Assembly (NCBI GenBank): GCA_029168955.1 | Contig: JAPDOI010000063.1 | Coordinates: 1,116,001 to 1,180,000, forward strand | DNA length: 64,000 nt | Origin: Aplectana chamaeleonis | Lineage: Eukaryota > Nematoda > Chromadorea > Rhabditida > Cosmocercidae | Direction of reading: 5' to 3' | Part shown: piece after piece, positions 1-11,289 of the stretch | Numbering within the stretch: the stretch's first letter is position 1 | Layout: the number at the start of each line of letters is the position of its first letter | Notes under the pieces: generated by a model | Database searches by the model: none | Told to the model about the DNA's origin: nothing | The model's input: the letters and a program-made list of their open reading frames with translations, nothing else | Position numbers and translations under genes: made by a program

Positions 1-639
1 GCACGACACCATTTCGCCATCTTTCTTAGATGGCTTCCTTAGCATATCTGATTTTATTTGTAGTTAGCGATTATCGGAAAGAAATTTGAAAATGATTATA
101 GCCACAGCAACTTCTAGAAAATTGAAGTTGAGCTTAGAATGGGAGTAAAGCATGTGAAATCATTGAAAGAAGACGTATTCATGACAGCTACGTACATTAC
201 GACGTAAATCTCGCATTAATCTTTGCCAGGATTCATGGAATCATCAACTGAACCTTCATACCTTTCGCTTGTCATTCCTATGAACTGGAAGCGGAGCTGG
301 AAAGCTGAAAGCCGGCGATTGCAAACCTCCCTTGTCGCCTCTAGATAATGCAAGTAGTCATCTTGCTGTGTTGGGGTGATAAGTGGTGGTCAGTTCGCAA
401 AGGACTTGCAGTGCTCTATTACCCCTACTTAGAGCGCGCTTCCCTCAAGAAGTCGTCACTCTTGGACGTGCACGACCCCATGCCCGCGGCATCGAGCGAA
501 CCCCTCTTTGCAATGCGCGCTATTTCTCTTTCTTCTGCGACGGTGAGCAAAGTAACCACCATTTTATTGCACTCAGCCAACTCATGAAAGAACGTACACT
601 GCTGCCAGGTGACTAACTACAACGTCCATTAACTAGAGC

Positions 640-920
640 GCCGCGTGAGCATCTCTACTCAGATATTTGTGGGGGGAGTTCCCGAGGAAATAGACCTGAT
701 TTGGTCGTAATCACTCGTTCGAGGGGAGAGGAGCGAGGCGTCCCCTTCCGAGGGAACGTCTCGCCCCTCTCCCCTCGATTAATACACAACGAATGACGTT
801 CAAAACAGTCGACTCGGGGAGAAAACAAGGGAAGTTCGCTTTACGATTGTTCCCATTACTTCCCCCCGAGCATGATGTACCAGAAAACAAAGCCGCAGCG
901 TATACGGTAATACAAACTGG
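640..920. repeat. Left copy of an inverted repeat pair flanking the 3' half of receptor copy E
   Basis: Contains a strong hairpin (719-778, TCGAGGGGAGAGG and mirror) and CCCCGAGCATGATG...AAAACAAAGCCG (857-894). The same series of motifs occurs in reverse orientation at 2992-3290. Non-coding. Confidence 0.65.
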
Positions 921-1796
921 CTAGTCTCAAGCTGGTCTGGCACTTCGCAAGTTGAGCAGGCAGATTTGTCACTCGAGGATTGTGTAAGGTATCTCTGTCC
1001 GGATTTCAGGGGAGATAACAAGCTTCTCTGTAACCTACGCCAGAGGTCGATATTTTTGACCCTATTCCAGTTTTTAAAGGACAGGAAACTGTTGAACATA
1101 ATGAGTTTTGGCAAGCTTATTTTTGATCAATTATTGAACAATGGGTGTTGGGCTGTGACAGCATGGGGAAGACCGGCGATCGGGAGATCAAAGGAAAAAC
1201 TGCTGGCCAGAAGTCCCCTGCGCCTCCTCTCGACTTGGGGGAAGTTCCCCAGTTGTTTCGAGGGAAGTTCCGTTGTCGTTCTCAGGAACATCCCCACGAA
1301 AGTCTGAGTATGCCGGTGTGTTAACATTGATAGTCGAGAAGTGATTGACCCAGTAGCCAAGCAGTGACAGCCGGTAGCTCCCACTTTCCTGAGAAATGCT
1401 ACTGGCCCACGTGACTCTAAATACTCTTTTGCTGCGTTCACTGAGAACTTTCGCCCACGTTCGCCGTTTCCAAGCAGGACTTGAAAGCATACATAGATCG
1501 CGTTGTACAAGACGATCTGGTGGTCTTCATAATATATGGTCAAAAAGTTGGAGTCGACCTCTCATTGTCGCTCGAGATCAGTATACTCCTCGTAAAACAT
1601 CGATTTTTTCGGAATCTCAATTTTTGAGTTCCTAAAAACCCCTCAATAGCTGAATCTACCCTTGTTATCACCCCACTTGTTCTCTTGCACGATCTCTTTG
1701 TAGCCTCTCTGCGGATCCATAGTGAAGAGATTAGCGACAACATCACGGCGTTCCAGATAAAGGTAACATCATTTCATAATTTTTTTACTAAAAACT

Positions 1797-4700
1797 TTAT
1801 TGTGCTCCCGACTTCATTGCAGATTGTACCGCAACTGCTGACTGTACTACGCTCACACTAGCGGAGCATTTTTCCATTCGAAATATTGCAATGGTGTAAT
1901 CACGGTAGTCCCTGAGGAAACCAACAATAATAATAGGACTGAAAAGAGGAAAGAGCGAGACTAAAATAGGGACTGCATACGAGAAACCAGTCGTAGAGCT
2001 AAAACCAGCGAAAAGGTGAAAATACACAGCGAATGTTGGACAGTGCAGAAATATAAACGGGCATGCTGCCTAAATAATGTGCTATTCTCTTGAGGATTAA
2101 CTGAGAAAATCAAGTCATACCTGAATTAGCAGTAGCGTAAACATTTGTCGGTGCAATTTCCGAAGATTCCTGCTCATTGTTCCATTTTTAAGAGTTGTAT
2201 CGATTTTCATGGCCGAAAAGACGGTAAGGCTCACAATTATTGACATCACAACAAACATCTCGATAATGAGCACAAGTTTCAATGTGGTGAAACCACGCTG
2301 AAATAATCATACTGTCCGTTATTCAAAAAATCACACGATTTTCGTCAGAGACATAAAGCGGAAGGGTGAGGTTTGTTACAACTTACTCTGAATGAGAAGC
2401 CAAGTTCTGCACAATCCCTAGATACTAGACCTGTCGTCTCCAGGACCAACTGACTGAGATCCTCAATATGCTCAGCACTCGGCCAGAAGGCTACGTAAAC
2501 AATTAGACCCCAGTTGAGGTAGATGAGTGTATTAATTGAGAAGAAAACAGCGAGTCCGCGCAGTGTGAAGCACCACGCAAAAATACGCTCCCTGAAACAG
2601 ATCCAAGTGTTGTTATTACTGGAACGCTTTCATACTGGTGAAGTAAGACGACTAGTGTGCGTGGCTTGTATTGGTCAGCTGCTAGGACCATTTTTTTTAC
2701 ATTGGTGGAAAACCTTCTATACAACATACCCCAAGTCGGGGACGACGATGGGAATTTACCACATCAGGTATGCTCCTGAGAGGCAGCTATGCCTCTACGA
2801 AATGCGAAAAGCGAGACCATTTCAAGACTGGGCATTGTATGATCGGCATGAATCCTGAAGATACTTCGCGTTCCCCATCGGAGGTTGGCGCGAACTCGGT
2901 GCACCTATGTTATAGCATATGACACCGAGTTTGCGCCAACCTTCAACAGTGAACGCAAAGTCTCTTCCGGATCTATGCAGACGTTACATCACGTTACGGC
3001 TTTGTTTTCGCACTCATCATGCTCGGGGGAGGGGGGGGAGACCAAAGGTATTACTGTGGAGGAAGCTCTCCTCGTCCGCTTCCCATTCAGCTGTTTATAA
3101 CGTACTCCGTAATGATTGATTCGAGGGGAGAACGGTCAGACTCGCGGAGAGAGCGAAGAGGTTCCCGAGTAGAACTGTGAGGTTCCCGAGGAGTAGAGAT
3201 TGATCGTCGTCACTCGATTGAGGGAAGAGAGAAGAAGCGTCCCCTTTGGAGTGCACGTCTAACCTCTTCACCCCCGACCGAGTGGTAACAACCAATCAGG
3301 TATTTGCTCCTCAGGGCTCTACTATGTGGACTGTCTGTAACAATGCACCGCTATGTTACCACACGGGAGACCGAACCGTAGGTACTCCTACATTCGCACA
3401 GGTGTTGCCAAGGAGGTAAACAGCAACTTCGGGTGGGCAAAAGCACGGCGACCAAAATGTTGATGAGTGCGGAATGAATTGACCGAATTTCGCTGGTATC
3501 ACTTTCCGAATCAAGTTTACAGAGAGCAGTCTGGGAATCGGGAATATGATGCTGACGCTGTCGATATTGTTCGCCAATATCGTGGAACGATCGGTGAGCC
3601 GCGGCCAATCGGAACTCCGCCTTCTTTGCCGCAGTTTTGTGGCTACCTAGGAAAACACTCTCCCTCGCTGACCCAACCGCGCGCGCTGCTATGTGCTTGT
3701 GCTCTCTGTCGCTGGTCGTCTCTCGTCCTTCACTGACGAGCAATCGTGCACCGTAAACACCGTAGTGTTGTACAGCTTCAATAGGCTTCCCTCTATCATG
3801 TACTCTCATCTAACTGCTGAAATGTCGAACGTGATTATGTATAGCTCTTTTCTGCTCTTAAAACTCACCCTAGTATAAGTGTGGCAGCGCATGCAGACGA
3901 TATTAAGCTTTACGCTACCTATGATGCACATGATATGCACAATCCTGTTCAAACGATGCCGTTGAGAAAATGTTTGAATGGACTAGAATGTGGAAATTGA
4001 AGGGTAATTTTCCCAAGAGTCATCTTTTCTCCATTGGGAACACATCCCTTGATGTGCAATGTCCGCAGTATGGAGCCATGTCTTCATGAGATTTAATTAA
4101 GGACTTAGGAGTCATGCTCACCAAAAATTCAAAATGGGGTTTGCATATTGATTACATATCGGTGAAAGCAATGAAATCTGTTCACTGCCTATTCAGGAAT
4201 ATCCATTGCTCGGATGTTTCAGTTTGGATGAAACTTTATAAAACTTTCATTTTGCCACTAGTTGAATACGGCAGTTCTGTTTGGAGTCCGTTCCTTGTTA
4301 AGGATCTTAAGAAAATCGAAATGGTCTAAAAAACTTTCACCAGAATTCTTTATTATCACGTTTTTCCAGATACTAGCTATCCATATACTCTTCCATCTTA
4401 TCAAAGCCGTTTACATGATCTCAAGTTGAAATCTTTGTATTACAGAAGAATTCTAGCAGACCTTGTATTGGCTTTTGAAATTTTGAAAGGAGAGCTCAGG
4501 ATAAATCCGTCGAAGTATTGGATTTTCCGTACTTCCAAGGGTCGTCGTGGTGGACTTTTTGCTCTATCCCATAAATTGGGAGTGAGTAAACGCTGTTTGT
4601 TTTCACAGCTTTTTTTCCAGAACAACTAATTGGCCGAATCAATTACCGAGGAATATTATGGCTTGTGATAATTCCAGAACGTTCAAGGCAGCTCTGAAGA

Positions 4701-7700
4701 GAATTGATGTTCTTCAAGATATCGGCGTCACCGACATTGTTTAATGCTATTCTATAACTTCTCATGGCGACCTACTCAACTACCAGTGGCTACTACCTAG
4801 CTTAAAACGATCTTCTCTTCTTGTATTGCCTTCTCGCGGTTTAATAACGTTCTACAGCAACGTATTTAACTATGCCGATCATTGACCAAGTTCCCATCTC
4901 ATATCTCATAAGGTTGTCGCTACCTGGGTTCGGAGCCATATATTTATTTCTTCCTTCAGCATCCTAGTTTCCCTCCATTTCAAGTTTAGTGCTATAGGCC
5001 TGCAGCTGGAAACTGAACTATCTTCACCTGTCATCTACACTATCAGCCACTGACATTTGGAATTTTCTTAAGATACATCACCCAGATACTTAACAGCGGT
5101 CGGAGGACCATATTCATCCTAGGAAGCCGCGTGGGTAGGGTCGCTTCCATCACAGTTACTTGAATATGAGACGGATTACTATGAATTTATTTCCCATACC
5201 GAGAAACACTGGTCAGTTTCATGCTTCTAGCACTACTCGGGTTTTTTTGTTTCTTTCTGCCCCCACAACCTTTCATGGCTCCTGACTTTATCCAGTGTGG
5301 CCTTTTCAATTATTCTATAATTTCAACAATGGTCTTGTGGTCGGCAGTTAAATCGTTGCTCTAAGTCTTTATTTGCTTTTGTATTCATTTCCATGGTTCC
5401 AACCAGGGATGAGCGGAGTTCCGCGTTTCGCGTTCCGAAACCCGCAGGAAACGCCGCGGAAGGCGAAAATATCGGGCCGTCTGAGATGTGAGAAAACACT
5501 AGATGATTTCTGAATTTCTCCGTGTTTCGCGTTCTGAAAACCGCATTTCCGCGCATTTTCAGGCGTTTCGCGCCCGATTTCTGAAACCCGAGAAAAACAT
5601 TTCTGTTCCGAAACCCGAAAACCGATTTCCGAAATTTCATATTTTTATTCCGCTCATCCCTGGTTCCAACTCACTACTCTGTAGCTTATGAGCACGTCGG
5701 CAACGGCGTATAATAAATAAATAAATAAATAAATAGTTTTGTAACCATGTTACTTTCTTGATTTCTTAAGTTTGAGGTTATGTAAAAGCTGCGTCTCAGG
5801 GTGTTTCCTCAATGCAACTGAACAGCAGTAGACGCACAAAAGGCCACTGAACCACTCAGAAGCTACTCTATGCCGTATGCCATACCAATCTGGCCTTTCA
5901 ACTAAGCGAACCATGTAGAGTCACACCCGTAATGACAGAACCGTGTGGTGTTGGGGGGCGGGCACGGCAACGCGTCCAGCGCGGCTTCATGTGAATTAGG
6001 GGTCATTCATACTTCCGCCGCCAAGCGGCGCTGCGAAGTGCAGTTTTACGATATCGATCGCGCCGCGCTGCGTGACCAATATTACAGAAATGCACTGTGC
6101 CGCGCCGCTCGGCGGCGGGGTATGAACGACGCCTTACAGTACCGGGGTTATTCTAATTTGCTCCGCGCTCTCCGATCTCAGCTCCGCCGGTCTTCATCAT
6201 CGCGTGTCAGTCGAAAAGTCGCACTCATCTTCAATGAGCAAAACCATCCCATCGAGAGTGACGATGCCTTTCTTTTTTTGCGCATGCCAACCCCAAACGC
6301 TGAGCTAGGTCATGGCTCCCTTATTGAATGCCAAACCTTACTTTCGCGGGTTTGCTCCTGTTTTCATAGCCAAGCTAAGCAAACTCGCACAGCTGGCCTT
6401 CCATGATTCCAGTTCACTATTATATGAACCGTTCTGGGCGGCAATGGGATCCTAAAGGGATGCGAAGAAGGGTGTAATAGACATATTTCCTGATCCGACT
6501 CTCGTGCGAATCTTAGAGTATGTGGATCCAATATCGTTTTGTAAATCGTTAGAGACTTCCAATTGACGCACTTGCAAAGTTGAAGATAACGATAGATGAA
6601 ACTGTTGGCAGTGAGTATAACAGAGCTAATGAAAGCATAACAGAATAATCCCATAAGGATATGGCTAAAAGGAGGCCTATGGACTGGCCCTACGGCGATG
6701 AACACAAATGCGAAGTTCTCAGATATCGCCACCTGAAAATGATAATCAGTTATGACTTAAGATGCATTCCGAAGAGATATTCTAATTTTTTTAAAATAGT
6801 GCGACTGGACAATTGATGCTGGCTGAACGAACAAAGCTGAAGGCTCTACAATTTAGCTCCTGGGTCAATCATCTATCACTTTCTCTCACAATGTTCATAA
6901 AATCAGAAAAAAAAACACTCAAAACAAGTTTGGCAAGATCTCCACAGAGAGGAAAATACCGTAAATGATCATGGTTTGAACTCCGAATGCAGAAAAATAC
7001 CGAAAACAGTTTGTAGCTAGCTCCTAGAAGCATCTGACAAGAGTTTATGAAGTTTGGAGGGTATCTAGCTTTGTGCATTCGCCATACTCTACGTTATGTA
7101 TGCGGTCACAGCTCTTGCGCTAATGTCAAAATGCCCTTGGGCATCTCTCATAGTTCTCACCTTAAGCGCGGCACGATCGTGATGCGCGGGATGAGCGATG
7201 GTCTATGAAACACTTCGGCGCGCGGCACGCTAGGGAAACAATTTTGAAATCCCAGCGGCACCACCAGGGCGGTCCGGGTTAAGGTTGGGTCTCAACTGTG
7301 ACCGGTGCAGAAATTTCTGGCTTCCAATTGCGCATACGGTAGCGTAGGATAGTCGCAGAATTACTTATAGTTCAGCTCCGCAATCGCGTTCACTCCTCAT
7401 TATCACAATCGTAGAAGCGAAGCGGTTGTTTTTGAAAAAATCAACTAGAATCATTCTCAAAACAACCGCTTCGCTTCTACGATTGTGATAATGAGACTTT
7501 GCGGACTGAACGCGAATGCGGAACTAGATCATATGTTATACAGTGCGTTCGGAAATGATAGGGACACCCCTGAAAACCACAGCCTTTATGTTTAAATTGC
7601 GTGCGGCGTTCGGTAATGCTCATAAATGAATTCAGCAAGGCAAGTAACCTATATTCACTTGTTTCTATAACAATAGCATAATAATGTAATATTTTATTTT

Positions 7701-9527
7701 AAATTATCACGTTATTCGTCGTTCGGAAATGATAGGGACACTATCAAAAACAAAAATTATCAAACAAGGATCAACACATACATGAAATCTAATATGATAT
7801 CGCACCTCCAGAGTTGGAAATCAATTCAAAAATTCTATTCGGCATAGAAGTGATCAAATTGGATATCACATTTTTATCCAAATTTCTCCAGGCTTCGAGT
7901 ACAGCGGCCTTTAGCTCGTATACGGTCCCATACTGCTTGTTATTCGCGTAAATTTGGCGCACAATTATTCCCCAGATATTCTCTATCGGGTTGCAGTCGG
8001 GACTACACGCGGGCCATTCCATCACGCGAACTCGGTTTTGTTGAAGCCACGCCTTTGTGGATCTGGAGACATGGACCGCAGCGTTATCTTGCTGGAAAAT
8101 GTAGCGTTGACGCCTGTTTCCAGTGAAGAACGGCAGAAGATGCGCACGCAGTGTTTCTTGATACTCCCTCGAATCCATCCGACACGAAGTGAAGGCGATT
8201 TCCAAAACACCTTCGCTGCAGAATGCTCCCCAACACATCAGCGAACCGCCTCCGAAATTTTTTCGACTAAATACCATCGGATTCTTGGGAAGAGCTCTCC
8301 AGTAGCATCGAGCACCGTCAGGTCCATCAAGGTTAAACTTCTTTTCGTCGGGGAAAATTACCTGGAACATGTCGCCTTTATCTTTTTTTTTAATTTTATC
8401 GGGTTTTCAGAGAATCCCATACCTCTGACCAGTCTGTTGCCATGTTGCTCTTTGCAAACCGGAGTCGGGCTACTTTGTGGGCTTCTGAGAGTGATGGAGC
8501 CTTCTTCATCACTTGGCGGACGATGTTTTCGTCTGCGTTTACGACGCTCCGAACAGTAGTCTTCGACACATTGAGCGGCAACTGAGCCCCCATTTGGTTG
8601 AGAGACAGACTACTGTTTGAGCAGAGTCGGCTTATCCTCCGTGCATCCCTGCCGCTGACCTTTCTTGGGCGTCCAGGACTCTTCGCCAAGCCGTAGGAGT
8701 CTGGATCTCGTAGGAACTGGCTGATCCAGTTGGGGGAACGTCCGAGCTGGGAGGCAATTAGACGTTGGCTCAGCCCGGCAGCGTTGAGGGCACGTATTTG
8801 GGCTTGTTCGGAAACAGTAAGCGATGTACCACGGTCCATGATTGGAATAAAGATGTTGGGTGTCCTCGTGTTGCGTTCATATTGTGAACTTGTAACGGGA
8901 AATTATGTTCGAAGTGAAAAATTTCATTTTTTGCAAGGTGTCCCTATCATTTCCGAACGGTGAAATTTTCTAAATGTAAAGGAAAAATCTTATGAAATTA
9001 GGCACGGTTTCAAGGAAGTTGCGAACAGAGGTTTTTTATCACGCTGAATTCATTGATGAACAGTATTCATCACCATTCCCAGAATTTTTTTGAAAATCTC
9101 ATTTTTTAGAGGTGTCCCTATCATTTCCGAACGCACTGTAGTAGCCCGAAACTAAAAAGCGTGTATTGATTCAAATGGTGGAACTGTTTGGGCGGTGCCA
9201 CTACAGCAGTGCTGAATGGGCGGCACGGCGGGGTGAGAACTTCATGGTCCACCGCGTTTCCAGAGCGCCACGCGCGTGCCGCGCTTGCAGTGAGAACAAT
9301 TGAAGATGCCTTAACATCAGAAGGAATCCCTGTATGCCACTCACCGGCACTAATAGAAGTATGCTGATAGATAAGGCAATGTTTTGTATTGCTGTCAATA
9401 GGAATGAATACTTGTAGGACTTGATAGCTTTTAATGGACAATGAAAATAGATGTAGATGAAGCAGAGGTTGACAAAAACTGACATCGCTGACAGGATCTC
9501 GCATAGCAGTGAAAGTCTGTCATTCAT
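1797..9527 (-). CDS. Str-family 7TM chemoreceptor, copy E, complete, five exons
   Basis: Predicted G-protein-coupled chemosensory receptor of the nematode Str superfamily, expected in sensory-neuron membranes; ligand unknown. Exons (minus strand): 9527-9345, 6732-6572, 2591-2387, 2297-2121, 2069-1797. They join in phase 0, 2, 0, 0 and give 332 residues, the usual family length. Exon 1 carries TM1 and TM2 (SYKYSFLLTA). Exon 2 ends with the family signature NSFIYRYLQ (about 104-112). Exon 3 has TM4 with AFWPS. Exon 4 has a TM5 and KIDTTLK loop. Exon 5 has TM6-7 ending SLFPLFSPIIIV...DYR (about 280-298). All introns have GT donors and AG acceptors. The ATG follows a TTTTAG/G acceptor. The polyadenylation signal AATAAA overlaps the TAA stop. 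Intron 1 holds a Tc3-like transposon; intron 2 holds CR1-like debris and MITEs. Exon boundaries were placed by alignment with copies A-D, by eye. Confidence 0.88.
2850..2974. repeat. 125-bp palindromic repeat, copy 1
   Basis: Near-perfect hairpin: GGTTGGCGCGAACTCGGTGC at 2883 pairs with CACCGAGTTTGCGCCAACC ending at 2941; the outer arms carry TGAAGATACTTCGCGTTC / GAACGCAAAGTCTCTTCC. The same element occurs at 58895-59019. Confidence 0.88.
2992..3290. repeat. Right copy of the inverted repeat pair
   Basis: CGGCTTTGTTTTCGCACTCA TCATGCTCGGGG (2999-3030) and GATTCGAGGGGAGAACG (3118-3134) mirror the left copy. Exons 3-5 of receptor copy E lie between the two. Similarity is broken by short gaps. 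Confidence 0.6.
3885..4740 (+). pseudogene. CR1-like non-LTR retrotransposon, 3' end of reverse transcriptase
   Basis: Decayed, 5'-truncated. A trace of the polymerase active site reads AHADDIKLYA near 3887-3920. Further on come VIFPRVIFSPLG-type text, DLGVMLTKNSKWGLHIDYIS, AMKSVHCLFRNIH and LYKTFILPLVEYGSSVWSPF, the thumb and connection region typical of CR1/Jockey-type elements, then SLYYRRILADLVLAFEILKG. Stops and frameshifts separate the pieces. It lies in intron 2 of receptor copy E, antisense to it. A (TAAA)n run further downstream (5711-5737) may be a tail but is not certainly linked. Confidence 0.8.
5404..5662. mobile_element. hAT-type MITE with exact 8-bp target duplication
   Basis: 259-base non-coding element with inverted ends CAGGGATGAGCGGA. 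The 8 bases GTTCCAAC stand immediately outside both ends (5396-5403 and 5663-5670). The CAGGG start and the 8-base duplication are typical of hAT elements. The body is a series of TTCCGAAACCCG-like motifs in both orientations. It lies in intron 2 of receptor copy E. Confidence 0.9.
5990..6145. repeat. GC-rich imperfect palindrome
   Basis: GTCATTCATACTTCCGCCGC pairs with GGCGGCGGGGTATGAACGAC, with CGCGCCGCGCTGC-type internal stems. A 153-codon frame crosses it but has no recognisable domain. In intron 2 of receptor copy E. Confidence 0.65.
7541..9138 (-). mobile_element. Tc3-like DNA transposon, apparently intact, doubled terminal repeats
   Basis: Element of 1598 bases flanked by TA duplications (7539-7540, 9139-9140). 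The outer inverted repeats (7541-7568 and 9111-9138) match perfectly over 28 bases, beginning CAGTGCGTTCGGAAATGATA. A second, inner copy of the same motif lies about 180 bases in from each end (7721-7740 and 8937-8958), an IR/DR arrangement like that of Tc3 and Sleeping Beauty. It lies in intron 1 of receptor copy E and in the same transcriptional orientation, within an older palindromic element (7153-9297). Perfect ends and an open transposase suggest recent activity. Confidence 0.93.
7789..8839 (-). CDS. Tc3-like transposase, DD34E, one small intron
   Basis: Cut-and-paste transposase of the Tc1/mariner superfamily. Two exons, 8839-8423 (139 codons) and 8361-7789 (190 codons plus stop), separated by a 61-base intron with a GTATGG donor and TTCCAG acceptor. 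The frames do not join without splicing; with it, ...DWSE runs straight into VIFPDEKKFNLDGPDG. The total is 329 residues, the size I recall for C. elegans Tc3A, and the catalytic residues fall at D144, D231 (QQDNAAVH) and E266 (NPIENIWG), with 34 residues between the last two. The N-terminal part holds two helix-turn-helix DNA-binding regions (LSQRLIASQLGRSPNWISQF; the GRPRK hook at about 55-59) followed by the second domain. No stop or frameshift is seen. Confidence 0.93.
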
Positions 9528-9939
9528 CCTAAAACTCTGAAAAATTGAAACAGTATACCTCTCCTCTCCTTGCCTTATAGGCACTGCCGACAGTAAAACT
9601 CGTCCTCTTATTCTTTAAAAAAATCAAAAAGCAAGTGACTCATTGCATTATTAGCGTAAAAAATAAAATAGACTCAGAAGAGGGGCTTTCTGGGAGGGGT
9701 GGGGGTGGTCATAATTTGTGCTTACGGAAAGCTTTGCACAAGCGGAATTAAAGCCGTATAGGGCTAATATTGCAATGAGCCATCCACATTTCGATTTTCG
9801 ACTAGAATAAGAACAAGAATTTTATTATGAGGTTTGCCACTTCAGCGGTAGCGATAAAGTGTTAGGAGAGCTCTATTGCAAACATGCAAGTAAGTTTGAT
9901 TGTGGAGAAAGACGGAGGGGTGATGAAAATAGGGATGTT

Positions 9940-10170
9940 GATCGAATCCAGAGCGCTGGACCAGTTGGGCTGGCACACGTGACGAGATTGGCGGAAAACC
10001 CATGCGTGCACGTCGTCGAGCGTTAACCGTGAGTCCGTCAAAAAGAAAAAAAAAGCTCGGTCAAAAAGAAAAAAAAAAGGTCGGTTAACGCGCTCCAACG
10101 ACGACGGAAGCGGTTTTCCAACGCGTGCATCACGTGAGCCAGCCGAACTGCTCCCGCGCTGTGCATTCCA
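9940..10170. repeat. Imperfect palindrome with A-rich loop
   Basis: Arms GGCGGAAAACCCATGCGTGC...GAGCGTTAACCG and CGGTTAACGCGCTCC...GAAGCGGTTTTCC around 10025-10080, where two AAAAAGAAAAAAAA runs lie. Non-coding. Confidence 0.7.
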
Positions 10171-10449
10171 TCAACACCCCATGAAGAAATGCGAAATCGT
10201 TACAGCAGGCCAATTAGAAAGGAGTGTGAAAGGAGTAGGTAATAGTATTAATTCTTAATTGAGAAAATATCACTCACCCTTATATCGTATATAATTATCA
10301 TTCAATTCTTTTTTGAAATTTATTTTATTAATATGTTTATTTATTTATCGGTTTTAATAATTTATAATATAGCCGTTTTGTTAGAAATATAATTTGTGAA
10401 CAACGCGAAATTATTAATTAGATATGAATCGTTTCGGTGGTCAGACGCC

Positions 10450-11286
10450 ATGGTAGACTTGCAGTGGGACGACAGAGGGTGCTCCATCGATGGAAGAAAG
10501 ATCAATAATTTACGCGTCGCCGACAATATCGTTTAAATTCTAACAGTACGGCTAAAATTGAGTCAATGGTCAATGAACTCGATACGGCTGATCGGAGGAT
10601 TGGTTTGGAAATGAACATGTTCGAAATGAAAATGAAAGTGAATCAGTGGTGCGACAGTGGGGGCAGTGGAGCTGGAAGGAGTCGCTTTTCAGAAAGTGGA
10701 TTCATATGTATATTTGGGGAGAGAGATGAACATGCTGAGCAACATCGTCCCCGAAATACCACGAAGGAGACGCGGTGCGTGGGCAGCTCTCGGATCAATT
10801 CGGGAAGGGACCAATCAGATTGTGGATCCCGACTTGAGGGCTTCTTTCTTCGACGCTGCTGTTTTGGCCGCAATGTGTGCTACGCGATGGAGACCTGGCC
10901 TGACAAGCAGACTATCTTCAATGTCATGCAAACAACACATCGTGCTCTGGAGAGGTGCCTTCTTAAGACGAGCAGACGCCAGCAGTGGCGACAAGGCATT
11001 CGAAGTACAGAAATGAGGCAGAAGTCGCGTTATAAGGATCCGCTGGCAAAATCGAAGCATCGCTAGGCCGGCCATTTATTGCGAAGAACCAATGATTGGT
11101 GGAAACTCCGAATTACAGAATGGCTCCCACGAGACTAAAAGAAGATGCTGGGACGACTTCCATGAGGATGGTTTGACTCGATCTCGAAACATTTCAGAGA
11201 TCGTGGTCAGCCGTGCTGGTTGCAAGTGGCCAGAAATAGCGAAGAATGGAAGAGCTGTGGTCCACGCTGAGAAGATCGCCAGCTGA
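10450..11286 (+). pseudogene. RTE-like non-LTR retrotransposon, 3' end of reverse transcriptase
   Basis: Starts within the active-site region: VDLQWDDRGCSIDGRKINNL then RVADNIV, where the usual FADDIV has lost its second aspartate and runs into a stop. Next frame (10657-11016): VELEGVAFQKVDSYVYLGRE, MNMLSNIVPEIPRRRRGAWA, then DLRASFFDAAVLAAMCA. A shift to another frame gives METWPDKQTIFNVMQTTHRA and LERCLLKTSRRQQWRQGIRS. The end (11092-11286) gives RCWDDFHEDGLTRSR...WPEIAKNG. Order and motifs match RTE/BovB-type elements common in nematodes. Several frameshifts; dead. Confidence 0.85.
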
Positions 11287-11289
11287 ATG

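Larger units (their letters stand above)
7153..9297. repeat. Palindromic element carrying the Tc3-like insertion
   Basis: Outer inverted arms: 7153-7180 (GTTCTCACCTTAAGCGCGGC...) and 9270-9297 (its reverse complement with a few changes). Inside, on the left of the transposon, is a strong hairpin: about 7397-7433 pairs with 7458-7495 (core CGTAGAAGCGAAGCGGTTGT), with a weaker outer extension containing CGCAATCGCGTTC / GAACGCGAATGCG. The Tc3-like element occupies 7541-9138. Probably an older non-coding hairpin MITE; its own target duplication was not identified. Confidence 0.6.

Noticed and set aside
5945..6406. 153-codon plus-strand frame
   Set aside because: Crosses a GC-rich palindrome within intron 2 of receptor copy E, no recognisable domain.
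7954..8559. 201-codon plus-strand frame
   Set aside because: Antisense shadow of the Tc3-like transposase.
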